From Heligmosomoides polygyrus polygyrus (taxonomy: Eukaryota; Nematoda; Chromadorea; Rhabditida; Heligmosomidae), in NCBI GenBank assembly GCA_947396885.1, contig OX377201.1, positions 69,848,983-69,912,982 of the forward strand: a DNA stretch of 64,000 nucleotides, in the 5' to 3' direction. The translations under genes and the position numbers were made by a program. The notes under the pieces were generated by a model. It had not been told where the DNA came from. It worked only from the letters and a program-made list of their open reading frames with translations, and made no database searches. This document shows positions 33,012 through 47,600 of this stretch, in pieces. The stretch's first letter is position 1, and every line of letters starts with the position of its first letter.

Positions 33012-33262
33012 GAGGCGGGCTTGCTACTGGCCATCACATGCACCCCGAATCAAGGGTTAAGGTCCGACGTCAGCATATCCTTCCTTCCCACTGGGTCGCT
33101 GAATTGATGCTAAACTTGTCTGGAAAGAGTAACTCGCTGAATTGTTCATCGGGTGAGCGCGACAATTCATTGTGCAGGTCAAACACGCGTCTATATTGCC
33201 TCCACGACATCCCATAGAAGAAGGATGCTCGTCGTATCCCGGGAAGTGACACGTTAGCACTG
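33012..33262 (+). repeat. tRNA-derived SINE, copy 4 (degraded)
   Basis: The body matches the SINE at 28965-29250: CCTTCCTTCCCACTGGGTCGCTGAATTGATGC, TTGTCTGG, TGTTCATCGG and AGAAGAAGGATGC..CGTATCCCGGGA. The tRNA head is eroded. Confidence 0.6.
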
Positions 33263-33279
33263 GCCTTGTTATTTATTGT

Positions 33280-36200
33280 TATTTATAGACATGCTGTGAG
33301 GAGGCAAAAGAACTTTGCCCAAGTAGCTATAGTTGTGACTATAAGTGTTTGCTTTAGCTTCAACTACGAGAACTATGATGCCGTTTCATTTTGCAGAACT
33401 TAACTGCATGTAATTTTGCGTCACCACCATCTACCGTCACTTAAATAAATGCCTCAAAATAGTGCAAGAACAACTGCATGGTTTCTATTCTATGGATGTT
33501 GCTGTGCATGACATTTTCGAATACTCATTTTTTAAGGATTGAACGATCTATGGCGCGTTTCTGTTGGTAAAAGTTAATAAGGGTATTATCCTAATGCTAA
33601 TATTATGCTTGCACCGCTTTAAAGCTCTAATTTCCATTAGCATCACCCATATATTTTGCATTGTTCGATTTTGCGAAGTATAGCAAGCAAATATGGATAT
33701 TAATTTGTGAAAATCTGCTTCCAAATTTGTGAGCGGCACAACGTATGTATGCTCACACAGAGCAAACATTATAGTTGGATGCACTCTATGATTCAACGGC
33801 CTTTATTGGGTTCTTTTTTCGTTTCAAAATTTTCACACAAACGAAACAAAAAATAACGTGGTGGACCGAGAGTGTGGAATGCAAGCGGAGCATCTGTATA
33901 AGTGCACTCAATATGAGGAGGTGGATAGAGATGGGAAGTTTACAAGGTGTGAGAGTGCATAAACTGTAATACTCAATATTCCACCACAAGTATTTTAGTT
34001 TCCGTAGGACAGGTACTTCTCAAAAGACTTTAATGCCCTAACAAGGATGAGGTCGAGCTATAAACGAGTGGGCACTAAAAGGAGCCTGCAGGAAAACGAT
34101 AACAGAAAATAGGACCAGCTGTAAGGCTACAGAACCAAGAGCTGATGTCATCGCGGTCGACCGCTGAACCACTCCGAAATTCGCATACAAAATCGAGTTC
34201 GTTGGGCAGTGCTCGCGATCGGTCGGCTGCCCTCCGTGCGCCCGTTTTCCATAACTAAACGCCCTCGAACCAAACTCCGTGGTGAGAATTTATGACAAGC
34301 GGTCAAGTACAAAAATTTGTTCGAGTTCTCACGTGACACGTACGCAGAGACCCCCACAAGGCTCAAGAATCGTCGAAGCTAGGCCGCAATTTATACTCCT
34401 ACTTTGCTAACTTTTGAGACCAGAGCGCAGCTCCTTTTTGGTGATAAAGTTGGGGAGCCGTTCTACGTAGTCCTAGGGGTTTCCGCATCAACATGGCATC
34501 AAAAGTATTGAATGCGATGAAGATGCTGGACGAGATGCACTTGGTTTGCGCAAGCCATTTTGCGGGTCGACAGGTGACGCATCTTTAAGAGCAGCATGGA
34601 CTACGGTGCCTTCTTCCCATTTCGAAGACGCGTACTTCTATACGGCCAAAAATGCGAATAGGATCCTTGCCCCGACTTCGTTCTCATGGAATGACTTGAT
34701 AGGCGACAAACTGTGCGGGTCGTAACATGCACCTCCGCAGTCTGAATAAACAACCGACAGGGAGATTCACCCGTTATTAAGTTTTTTCTCAATCGGCACC
34801 ATGCGACACATTTGCCACTGAGTTGAGAAATCATTTTGAGGTGGTAGTCGACTGCTCGTTGCTAAAAGCAAGCGGGCCTTCTTAATTAGTGTGACTGCCA
34901 CATGCTTCCAGCATTCTTGATATCACCTGAAAGGAAGCCCTTCAGCGACCTCCTACGAATTTTACAACGCTTGTCGGAAAATTACTCCCCTTGTTGTGGC
35001 ACCAGGCGAGTTTGGTTTTTTGAACAGCGAAGAATCCTTCTTCACACTTTGCAGACAAGCCGCCACTGCTCTAAGCGATCTCTCTACACGCACAGGGTTA
35101 AACAAGCTGATCTTCAGCTTATAAAAGCAAAAACTTTTCCGTTTAAAACAGTAAACATTTTCCCCACGACAGTCATAAGTATGAGATGAATGAGGTGCAA
35201 TGCGAGATATTTCATGTCACCATTATTTGGACTAACAATTTTTACGCTTTCTAACAAATTTCAAGCAACAACGAAGCAACGCGTAGTTCTAGTCACCCTA
35301 GGGCTTCCATGAGGCTGTGCTCATAACGGTAAGCTTCCTCAAAAATCAATCCTCATTTTTTCGAGTTTTCCAAATGTGTCTGCCGCTCATTACTAATATA
35401 GCATTTGATGACTTCTAATCGCTAGGGTGTCTCGATCAGAGGTGTGAGCACACTTTTTTGTTCTAAAAGCGGTAGATGAAATGCGAAACGGAGGGACTCG
35501 AAATGGCTGAATATGGAACAGGAAAGAGAGTCAAAACCTACTCCCGATCTGTTCAAAACCAGTATCAGAAACTACTATCATTAAATGTCTGCTTGTGCAA
35601 GAGTTTGAGAGGAGTAAAATCTTCCATCCATAAATGCTCATCCTCATCAAAGCATAAAACACATAGCGAAGTACATCTTCGTAACGTTAATGTGGTATTC
35701 TTCAATCTAGGGCTGGCGCAGTAAAGCAAAATACATGCAAAGTATTATCTAACAAAATGTAGGACTGGTAGAGTGGGACCCTCGAGCGTATTTCCATACG
35801 CACAGACCCTTTCCTGTCGCCCACGGTCAGGATCAAAGACACAACTGGCCGGCACACACCACCCTAGGCCTCTAGTCCCACCTCCTAGACTCACAATGTG
35901 GCACATGGATTAACCTAACTACACACCACATTTTCACGTCACCTTGGACACTCTTCTAAACAAGCTTTACGATTCCGAAGTCAAAGTGAACGTCTTCCAA
36001 ATCAGAACAAGTTTCCCACCCGTTGATCTAGAAACTACAAGGCGCTTAGAGCAATTTTGGTGGATAACCAATGGGGTTGCTTTACTATTCAGTGGAACAA
36101 AGGTTTATTCTCACGATTTTATAGTAGAACCCACAATAGTGGTACATGCATCGTATATATACACAATTTCAGTGGGCGTAGCCACGATATGGCGACATTC

Positions 36201-36500
36201 TGGCCGCCCAGTCGGTATCATCAGAGTAAACCTGAAAGACGGTGCCGCACTCGAGCACCACGGGAGATTACATTCACGAGTGCCTACTTGCGGTATTGCT
36301 AGGTTATGCCTGTGGATGATATTCAATGGTTCTTATCTTATATTGCCTACCTAAGTGTCTTAAGTCTTATCATTCAGAGCGAGGTGTCCTATATGTCAGA
36401 ATACAATAGTAGATTAATATATCTACTTATAGACCCTGGTTGGGTATATTCACAACAGCAATCTTTTATTCTGGGGACATATGGGATAACTTTCTTTGAG
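33280..36500. other. Intergenic DNA, no supported gene
   Basis: AT-rich sequence with scattered short frames. The longest (35944-36354, plus) shows no motif, no clear splice context and no codon pattern that I can support as coding. Confidence 0.35.
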
Positions 36501-36639
36501 TCAATTCTCCTGCCAAACAAATGACATATTGTTTGAAATTTTATCAAGTTTTCATTTTTGTGGAAAAATACATGAGCATATTGCTTGGAAGTTTATAAAG
36601 TCCTCATTTTTGTGAAAAATGGCTTAGAGTTTGTTTTAA

Positions 36640-36880
36640 ATAGCAAGAAACCGGTCATTTTTAGTGCAAATAGAAGAGATTGCACCACGCCCTCGTCCAA
36701 GATGTCGCGATTTTTGTTCGATTGGTAACAAAATTTCAGCTTCCATGGGGTTGCACACTTGTAAACGATGCAACAAAAACAATCGTAAAGAACACACATA
36801 TCTGCAGTTTGGTGCTTTATGTAAGCAGCATTTACACCATCAATCAAATGAAAACCGCAGCCAGCTAATCAAGTCAATGG
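36640..36880 (+). repeat. Dispersed repeat shared with 1740-1990, with a cysteine-rich reading
   Basis: This aligns with 1740-1990 in the same orientation. The frame at 36664-36906 reads through CRDFCSIGNKISASMGLHTC and CKRCNKNNRKEH, with later C and H residues. The CxxC spacing suggests a zinc-binding peptide from a decayed mobile element or gag-like protein. Confidence 0.5.
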
Positions 36881-38693
36881 CACGATCACGTCTTTTAATG
36901 CACTAAATGATTGTTGCCTTATTGCGCCTTAAACAAATTTTAAGTTATTTTTCTAATAAAAATTTTTGAAATTATTACACTCATTCGGGCAGTTGAACTA
37001 AAAAGATCAAAGAAAGTTATGCCAAATTTTCCACAAAAAAAAAATCAAACCATCTCGGAGAGTTTATCTTGTAAAGAGCTCGATTTAGAAGACGTTCACT
37101 TCGATTTCAGAAGCATCAAGTTTGTATAGAAGAGCGTCAAATTTAACGTGAAAAGTGTTCGATACGACGCGAAAATGGTATAATCATAGAAACACGCGTT
37201 CCCACTTATTATATAGGAAAAAGCATGACGTCTGTGGCATCTCTTCTGAATCCTGACGTCCTCCTACGGCGCATTTAACATCTTTTCCGAATTCGAGCGC
37301 GTTGCACTACGACTGCTGCCCAGAGTTCGGATTCTTGTTGCTCAATGTCTGTAGCACTTAGTCTGAATCTAGATGCCCGTTCACGACGCCTGTGACACTT
37401 CTCCCGAATCCACGCATGCTCTTTACACCACGTCCCATACCCCTTTAGCCGCTGCGGCAAAAATTCAGTGATCAGCTGCCAATCCGGCAATTGCCCATGG
37501 TTGAGCTCAAAAACGCAAGAGCAACACGTCGCAGTATGACATGCGTAGAACCTATTGAACACAGAGAAAAACTAATACAACATGTCTGGCAGTCTATTGC
37601 ACCACAAGAGGTCATCATTAGTATCTCCACTTCCCGACGCCTTCCAATACCATAGAATCTGTCGCAAAGGTTGAAGATCCGCGCTATTTGACTGATAGTG
37701 GGTGAGAATCTACTTATCACAGTATAGTGCTTAAATGGGAGCATTTCGACAAAGTGAGTCCCCGAACTGGACCTAGAGCAAGCAAACAAACTGGAGACGT
37801 AGGCTTTTGTGTGCAGGGTTATAGGATAAGACGTTGACGTTGAAAGTTTCCCTCCTCTTCCGCGCATTCAGTTCCGAGCACTCGCAGAGTTCACGGCACG
37901 GACACACCTCATTCACAACTCCATGTCGGCCTTGAGTCGATCAGTAGCTCGAACACTGTCATCGGATGCGAGATCAGAATGATCCTCTGGTAGAAGCAAC
38001 CAGAAGAGTCCATCCTCTTTGCTCCAATGTCGAATAGCAATGTGAACTTCTTCAGTGTTCCAACGCCTCTCCTTCTGCCGTGATTCTTCTAGAGAAGTTT
38101 GCTAGTCGCACTGTCCCACAGCTTTCCGCGCGACATCATTACCTCCTTCTATTGGCATCATATCACGGCCCAGGGATGAGCGGATTAAGCGCCGTTAGCT
38201 TTGCTGCTCCTCCATCGGCCAGAATAATCATTCACTACAGAATAACTTCACAGCTTCGGTGCTTCTACCTAAGGCTGAACTTCATCAACGGGGTCGCGCA
38301 CCGGCTCCTTCTGGCACGGCCTCGACTTCATTACTCAAAACCACAGCAACGTTGTCACGTAGAAAATTTACTTTGAATAGAGCATATGACACCGCGCCAC
38401 AACCACAAAGAAATATCGACGGACTCGCCACAGTGCAGCGAAATGACTTCAGATATGGCTAGCAGTGATCCGCGCGAAACAGTCGCCAAAGCACAGTTCT
38501 ACGTGCCCTCAAAAAGCAACCGATTCGCACCGCCTCATAACAAATGAAATGCTTCTAGAGAAGCAGCACTCTACACAGTGAGGTCTGGCAGTGAAACCAC
38601 CGAATACTTCGAGATCGACACTTTAAAAGGCAGAAGACACCCGTCACGTCACGAAGAGCACACGTAACACGCATTTCACGTCACTACTTATAC

Positions 38694-41600
38694 TTGAGGC
38701 CTTCCAGCTGGTACTTGAAGATCAGGTCACTGATGTCCTTCTGCAGTCTGAACGCCAACTCGGAATGCTTGGCGTCCAATTCCCGAGCGGTCTCTTCAAT
38801 CATGCGACCTGTAAATGAGCCTTCTCTTACGCGCGCTTGATTAGTCAGAACAAGTAGAGCGAGACTGAAAAGTTATCCAGATGGCAGCATCGGAGAATCA
38901 AGGCTGCTGTTGAAATGCTAGTCTTGTTCTCATGTTTTAGGCAGTAGTCTCGACTGCCTAAAACAATTTTGATTCCCTTTTACTTCAAAAAATCACAGCT
39001 CTATAACAATTTGGCTCAACCAACTACACAGATCGCATCATTGCCTAAGATCTCTAACAGAGTTTCGGGCATGCCGATAACGGGGCGTCGACCACGTCCT
39101 ACAGCGAGAGTACCCCGCGGCGCAATCCAGTGCAGAAGAATGCCACGGGGAACTGCAGGCATCTCTGCGGCAGGCAGCATCGCAGCAACTGTTCCTCGAC
39201 GTGGCTCCCACCACAGTGGCGGCATGGGTCCTACCACGAGAAGCATAGATGCCGTTGGATGTCGCAAGCTCTGATGCAGGTCTAAATCACGCTCTCAACG
39301 ATCCTACCTACACCCTTTCGATTCTCTTGCCCCTAGGACGGCTGCGAGTCGAGGAAGTGGATGACGCTCCGGACTTCTGAAGCGAACAGCGTTAACTTCT
39401 GAAGTTAAGCAGCGTACTGTTTGGACGTCATTGTGACCTCAGCAGAAACAGAATCAGAGTGAAACAGTTGCATTTGCACTTGCACTTGCAGTCGTTTCAA
39501 CAACAGATCAGGATTTTCCTCTCATGTTGGTTACATCTGGGCTCTCTTGAAGCTGGTTCGTCACGAGGCACCTGCTGGCGTTGTCGCGAATTGTTGACCT
39601 ACCCGTCCAGGTAAAAATGTTGACAGTTTCCCGTATGAATGCAGAATCAAAAAATCAGAGACACTGATCGCTTTGTCCGAATCACAAAGTTCGCGTTGCA
39701 CCCAAGTCGAATGAAATTTACGGTAGTCAGCAATCACATTCTGGGCAACCTATTGCCTTAGACGACAAGACTGTGCAGTGTCTCGAAAGAGAATCCCAAT
39801 GTTACGACTCGCAGAATATCAGCAAGCCTTCGTTGCGACTAAAAGGCCACAAACGGTCACCGAGCAGCTCGCCTCAGTGACCTTAGCCTCACCGCGCGAA
39901 ACGCGTTCGCTTTGTGTTTGGTGTCGTTAAGCCAGCGAAGGAGAGGACAGAACAGATCAGCTGCTTCGAATGGATCTGTCTGAGTTCTAACCTGTCGCTC
40001 TCGCAGGGAAGCTCCCAACCGGGACCATATTCATCAACAGTTAAACCCATCGATATGCAGGGTACAAGGGGTAAAGATAAGATGAGAGTCAGGTGGAGAT
40101 AGGGCAAGAGTCAGAAACGCAGGCTTCATCGTGGGTATCTCTACCCCCTATAGCCGCGGGTTAGTCCTTGATGAATCCGGCCCCAGATCGGCAGCGCTGA
40201 TACAAATAACAAACCGTGGATTTAGAGATGATGTCCTCCTTTAACGCTACGCAAATGTTTGCGAGAGGGCGATCTATGGCCGTAAAGGAACGCATGCTAG
40301 ACGACGGCTCGCCGATGGTTCTGTCAAAACCATGCTTGTCTCACACTGGTAGGCAGGCATTTATAAGCAACGAAGCTTGTACCACACTGTTTGTATAAAT
40401 TTTTTTAAATACCCTCAAGAAATTACAGAAAAAGAAGAAGAACCGGTCAGGACTTGCCCTCAATCCAGCACTGCTATCGCCTCCTTGAACAAGTCAACGA
40501 GTTAGTTGCTTGGTTAAGTGAATCGTTTATACGAGGTACTTCAATTTCCGGAGTGATACATGTGATTCCCAATTTCAGATTTTTATGGAATTTAAGAAAA
40601 AAAACTGACCAACTTAACAACAGGATAACAACCACATTGCTGCTCCAGTTTTTGATGCTAACTCTCACAGCTGTATATGCTTGGGTGGCACGGACAAGGC
40701 ACTAATTTCGTGGCTCAGAAAAGAAAGTATTTGCTCACCCATTAGCGTCCATTTGTCCTCGTATGTTCGAAGCGGTTGATCAGAAACGAAATCAGCGAAC
40801 TTCGAGCCATTCAAGCTTAGTCGAGGAGATGACTGACCTAACATGTGTGCAATGTCGTTCTTCGCCTAAATAGCACGTGACATAGTCTAAGAACATGATA
40901 GCTTGAGCGAAACTAACAAAGCATGGACGCAAACTGAATGACCGCTTTTACAGTAATTTCCCGACCCGACACATCTCGAGAAACAACAGGGGATGCGGTG
41001 ACCGAGTGACAGCTGAGGCTGTAACCCGCATCCCAACCAAGGTTCTTCGATGAGGTCCACCAAGATAACCAAGCTTTCCTTTCCTCTCACCTCGGTGAAT
41101 TGGTGCCACATATGTCGGAGGGATGCGGCACGTCCAATGGCTGGTCACCGCAAGCCATTATTGTATAGGCCAAACACGTATTCAAATTTCCTCTGCGGTA
41201 TCTCATCGAAGCAGGCATGGCGCGCCCCATAAACGCTTTGATTAACGCCGACCTCTATCTTTTACCTAAATATATACGTGGAGTGTCCCCTCCTGTTCAT
41301 ATGGGCTGCGGGGATCTAGATGTATTTAGCTAAAATGGGCTGTTCTTCCTTATTGGTGGCTGACTGTCTTTACAGTTTTTGACTTTAGATGCCACAAGTT
41401 TGTCTGTGCTAGCTGCCATGGGGCGGCCAGCATATACATGTGCCGAAGTTCCGATATCTACTCAGAGCGTCATAGCTGGCTGAGGCGGACAGGCAGGCTT
41501 TGCCGGCTACAACCAACTTAAACGCTTTCTATAATAGATTATAAGGTATTCTTCGTTAAACGTTCGCTTGATCGACATAGTTCACTAGTAAGCAAGTTAA

Positions 41601-44600
41601 GTAGACAACTGCTTTTCTAGGCTATGTCAGAGGATTTCGTTTTAGCATCTAACTTGCCATTCTTACTTTTGAAGCATGCATTATATAGTCTCTCGCAACC
41701 CAGATGGCCTGCTTCCGAAATTCCTGCTTTAATGTCGAACGTTGCCGTTTCAGTCTTACGTTGCCACTGTTTGGTTTTGCTTCTCTTCATTTTTTTCTAG
41801 TGGCACGGCCTATTTTTTGTTGTTCTCACATATACTCGCATTCTTGACGTGAAGTTAAACAAATAAATAAAGCTAAATGCGCCACTTCATTGGATAATCT
41901 GTTCTCTGCTTCGTCCCCCTATCATTTACGAAATATTTATTTATTTGCTACGTCGCTAATGACGCGCCAAACTAGACCTGAACTAAACGGGAACAGTTAA
42001 AAACCAGAATTGAAGACAACTACAACAGAAAATAGAAAAAGGAGAATAAAACAAAATTGGACAGTAAGCCGTAGAATCAACCAGTAACCAACAGACATTA
42101 AAATACGTTCATATCCGACTAGCCAAAGAGCAGGTTTTCTTTTTCGGTAGACATCCCACTCCCACAACAAAGTAAGGTATGACTAGAGGTGGGTAGGAAT
42201 ATGGTCGCCCCGACATCTCTTGTAGAAACCCTTCCGGGAAAATTAACTGGCATTACCGCTTGCGAAAAGCTACCAAACAGCTGTCGTTTGACCTCCACCT
42301 GATCATTACCTACCGAGAAATAAAAATATACTATGGCAACCTCACACTTACAGTGACCTGAGCAGTAGCTACAGGCGGTGTAGTCGACATTGACTGGAAC
42401 ACCGACACAGAATCGAGCGCGTCTTCGCGAGGCGGAACCCACGTTGAAACAACCTAAGCAAAACAGTTACAATTCTGATTTGCCTAGGTTCGCTTTAGCA
42501 AATTGAAATAAGCCACATCTAAAGTGTTGGGTGAAAATCGCTTCTAATACATTATACAGGTTGAGACAGGCGTCGGTATGCGGAAATGGAACAATGACAC
42601 CAAATCCGACCTGTTGAACATGAGTTGCGGTGTCCTTCGGGGAGCTCTTCTTTGGCCATGCCGCTTTATGCGCTAATTTCGGGCGCTTCGCCGGATTTTC
42701 CTCCACTTCCTTGGGCAGAATTGCTTCAGGCCTTAAAACAATCATTGAGGATGAAATTGTCAACTGCCAGCCCACTTTATCGAAGCAGCTGCAAAAACCT
42801 ACACATATCCTAGGATTTTGTGTATCTGCGCCTCCACGTCTACCGTAACGTCATTCAATTGTGAAGTGAGGGCAGCTTGGTTGTCTGTAATATTCAGATA
42901 TCAACAGCATGTTAATCTAAATTCCAACTAGCACAGCGACACAAACCTGCGTTCATTTCGACGAACCTACATGCCGCCATTACCTCGGGACTGAGAAAGA
43001 GCAATCGCTGATAATACTCCCAGTTACTCGATCCTCCCTCCTTCACTTTCTTCATCTCCTCGTTGAAGGATTCACAAAGCATCGACCACTTCTCCACTAC
43101 GGACTCCTCTGAACAGGAAACACAAATAAAATGATCAGAACTCATAATGTGTATTCATACGCTCTGAAGTTTCAGAAAGCGAATCATAGAAGGTCCACAG
43201 ATTGGAAGTGAGCTTTGTTGTTAAATAAGAGGGAATTAAGTTCAAATCCCTTTTTAATTAACCTTGTGTTCTATTATACTTCTACAGGGCTTCGAGGCAG
43301 GTGGGTTGCGCACTGGGCCTCAATAATCACTTCTGCCGAAGGGTAGGCTAAGTCAGTCCTAATGGAATCCGAAAGAAGAATTGTTTAGCAGAATCGTTCA
43401 GCTGTGCAAGACAGAATCGGCGCGCCTTACCAACTATACAAGCTCGACAGCTCATGTAAGTTACTCCTACAACAGTGGGAGCTCTCGTTCTAACACAAGC
43501 AGTGGATGACTTTCTAGAGGAATTGCGTTGTATTCAGCAGCAGCAAACATCCAAAAAATGGAAACTGTGTATGGTCAACAGCTGCACCCATACTTTGACA
43601 AAGAAAGTTCTTAAAGTACCTAATGTTATTTCATGACAGCTCTTCTAATGGTAAAACAGACCTCCGAATAAGACTGGTTATCACAAAAAAAATCTGCTAA
43701 TACTGCTAATACACAATATCTACACAGCCTGCACTCGAGGTCTCAACACTCTCCAAGAGAATTGCTAAAAAGTGGGTGAATAGGCGCTTCCTTACTCCCT
43801 CAACCCGGATAATGGACAGTGATGGAAAACCTTGACTTCAGAAGTCGTTTGTAACAACAGCAATCATGATCACCCTAAACACAATCCTAACCGTTACGAA
43901 GCGTGTTCCAGTGGCAGAAGAAAGACTAAAAAAGAGTAATAATCATCTTAGTAATGAGCAAAATCGAACCGTCTGCGGCGCTTCCACCAGGCAGCTTGCG
44001 CAAATGCTTTGCAATTTCGGCCAAATATTCGTTGCGTTTAGCCGTGTTATGGAAGTGCGGATGCCCATTATGCCATAGCGCTGGTTGTTCTTTGAAGTTC
44101 TGGATTAGCTCGGACACCAACTCAAACGACCACTTCAAAGCTGAAACAGAGGACTGTTGAACATCTATAAAGCTAATCTTCAACCACAACTGTTAGAAGG
44201 GGAGGTGTTGTAACCACACGGCACACAATACGAGCCGAGAGGAAGCCTCATATGAGAACAGCGTGGACAGTAAGATGCAGTTCAGTGGTTCACCTTGCTG
44301 GGCTCTCAACTTTTCATTGTTGTCATCGACGTCATTTTTGGCGGCTCTTGAAAGAAGTGAAGCTAGCGACGGTTCTCTATCGAGTCCTGAAATAAGGACG
44401 CTGCAACTACTTGAGCACTCTCAAGGTGCAAGACACCTCACCTGCAGATTTGTCTATGGAGGAGGTGAGATCCGAAGAAGCGTTGCATTCTGGAACTTCC
44501 TGCTTCACACTAGCAATCTTCTGCGAGGTTTGATCTATATTTGTAAGGAATTCACTGGACAATTATTGGGTCGTTCTTGAGACTCAGCGGGTCTCCGAAA

Positions 44601-47600
44601 CAATTAACACACTCGACCACGGCAATTCATTCTTCGAAATAGAAACAACGCAGAAAAGAATGCACACCGTATCCTTAGGGTTCTCAGCGCCATATTTTAC
44701 TATTTTATCCTCACCAGGATGGGAAGCATGACAATTTGGAAAATTGCAGATATTTCGCTACTTCAAAAGACAGTGCTGAAATCACTAAAAATAGGATTAA
44801 GGAACTTTGTAGGCAAGACCAAAGTTCGCGAACGGCGTTGAAATCAGTAATCAATTTGAAAAATCATATAGACCAAATGATATTTCAACCGCCAAGATGA
44901 TCTCTACTGTGTTATTTGCTACATGTCTAGAAATTATAATAAGGATGAGGGATGTGCGGAATTTCCGTTTTCTGTCCCGTGTTTCGCTCTCGTTTGGGTC
45001 GGAAGATGGAACGGAAATGATGAGTCATCACTCATTGATTGCTTTGCGCTGCCTTCATTCAGCACTTGAGCACAAACTAAAGGCTGAAGAAAGAGATTAA
45101 CTATGCATTTGTGAAAGTGTTGCTTTCAAACCTGTGGTGCAACCTGATGTCAAACACTAACCAAATCGGATACTTTTTTCTTTTCTTGAAACGAAAAAAA
45201 AACGAAAAATCGAGTAGTGTAGGTCCACAAAGTTTTCAAGAGGGTTTTAATCAACAATCAATTTCCTCATTCGGAGCATGCTTATCTTCTCCCCTAATAA
45301 TCTCAGGTCCCGCATGAAACACCTGCTCTATGTCAGAGTTCTATAAGCACTCTTAGGTTGTTAACAACGCGCTCCATAGGGAACATTGGATCTATCCTAG
45401 GAGGATAGATCCAATGTCCTGCTTATGCTGCTGCTTATGCACCTTGCATATGCATATTGGAGATTCTGAACCTGTTGACTTCCTTATCGACGATGTTCCA
45501 GTTACTAAATGCTGCTCGACAAAAGATCTGGGCGTCGTTTTCGATTCCGAGCTCAAATTTGGAAGGCACATTGATTTCTCAGTGAGGAAGGCATACTCCG
45601 TGTTGTTCATGATTTTTTGTAACATCAAAAGCTCAGATGAATCTTTTTACTCGCCTACTATGGTACGGGGTTAGTGGTTCGTGCAATCGAATAGCTTTGC
45701 CAGATTATAAAGCGCGCCTTAAAATGTTTCCCCTGCGTTGCCTGAAATGCAGAAGGCTTTTTGCTGACTTTTTGTTCTGCTACCGGCTCTTGAAAGGTGA
45801 AGTGAAATTAGCAATCAGCAAATACTGGATTTTTAGGCCCGTTAGTCCTAGGCTAGGAAGTTTAAAAATGCAGTACAGTAGAGTTAGAAAAAAGCATTTT
45901 TTCAGCGGTTTTTAATTCGTTTTTTCACCGCTGCGCAAAATGGATTAGTAAGTTACCCGGTAATGTTTTCCAAGCAAGGACTACAAAAGAGTTTAAGATT
46001 AAGCTAATGAGTTTAGATCTTCCTCATTTGCTTAACGTTGACCACTTTTGCTGATCTCGAATATTACAGATTGTCTTGAAGGGCCCTTACAACTGTTGGA
46101 ATGTTTTCTTGCCGTGGCATCTGGAATCCGGTCCGATATCACTTCAACAGGGAACGCCACTGTATACCCGCTATTGCGATTTATGCTTTTTCCGGCATTG
46201 TTGATAGTCCCGTGGGCAGCTCTGAATTGTTTTTTATGCGGTCTGTTCTTTTCGCACTACTGTTGGAGTCATTATGTGTGCTGTTTTATCTATTAGTTTT
46301 GGCAGTATTCAGAACCTTTGGGCAAAGGATTTATACCTTTATTTTCCTGCCGATTAGTTTCCGCTCGTATTTTTTGGGTGTTTTTTATGTTTTGTTTCAT
46401 TAAAAATTTCATTTCTATCTTATTCTCTAGATATACCTTTACAAGTGCGGTTGGGCCTCTTCAGTTGCTATGGAAGCATCGCAAGGGGTAACGTAATGTA
46501 GCTTTGGTACGACCGGAAATATGGGCCGGGCTCCTGGGTGTTACCTCTTCGTCAAGAATGCTCGAAAGTGACCTCTGCAATCACTGGAAGTCACACCATA
46601 GTTATACTGAATGCCAACGCCTGCACTTTTTATGCCGATATAAACTTCAGTTGACTTTAATCAATCTCTTTCAAAACAACTCGACATAATATTATGCTCG
46701 CTTTCCTTTTTGGGAATTTTTTTAGTTCTTTGCTCTGAGTGTTTCTGAATAATCTGCAAAGACATTTCTCCCATGCCCCTGCAGTTCATATTGGCTCATG
46801 AATTTGTTGGTATTGGTTCTTTTAGTTAAGCATTGTTATCTGATTGTTACTATGTCTGCCTTCGTATGTTTGTTTTCTTTGGCGCACTTTACGTGCAGCA
46901 ATAAATAAATAAATATCTCCACCCCTCCTCTGAGTATATTTCAGAGCTTCAGCTACTTCCAAATGACACGATTTTACTCATGCGAACTCAGAGATTGGGG
47001 TGTCATGTCGTGGGATGCTGGACGCAACTGTAACCTTAGCACTGCTCCCTCCCAATTCGGATAGATGCGGGACATTCAGTAAGACCGCTCAAGTGTCGTT
47101 AGCGGCAAAATCTCGGGCATTTTACTAGACAGCTGGGCTCTTTGCGTTTAAAACATTTTTCCTATTTACAGAGAGATTTTGCACAAACTTCGATTTGTTA
47201 CACTAGGAATGTTTGAAAATGCATCTTAGTAATAATACGAAGACAAGGATCTTTTATTGTTACTTGTTGCTGAAAAGTTGCATGCTGTCTTGCCCTCTTC
47301 CTAAATTCGTTAAAGGCAGCTCAGGTAGTACTATCACTATGGATATATGTTTATGAAAAATTAAAAGAAGTAGTGAATCTTGAGTCAATTCCGTTTCCGT
47401 GGTTTACTCCGTCTTCCGCTTTTCTCGAAAAAATTTCCGCACATCCCTTATAGTGATCATGTGAACAGATGCCGCCTGATAAGAAATGACGACTTCAAAA
47501 ACGACCTACCTTTCTCAGTCGGTGCTTTTTCGCTGCTCTCCTTTTTCGCAGAGATCACCTGTTGCTTATGTTGACTGAGGGCAGCTGCTAATGCCCCGCC

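Noticed and set aside
35944..36354. 136-codon plus-strand ORF as a BEL/Pao-like fragment
   Set aside because: A loose resemblance to retroelement linker sequence only; no protease, polymerase or integrase motif.
37275..37867. Minus-strand ORFs as a further host gene
   Set aside because: Open frames exist but no consistent splice sites, motif or family resemblance could be supported.
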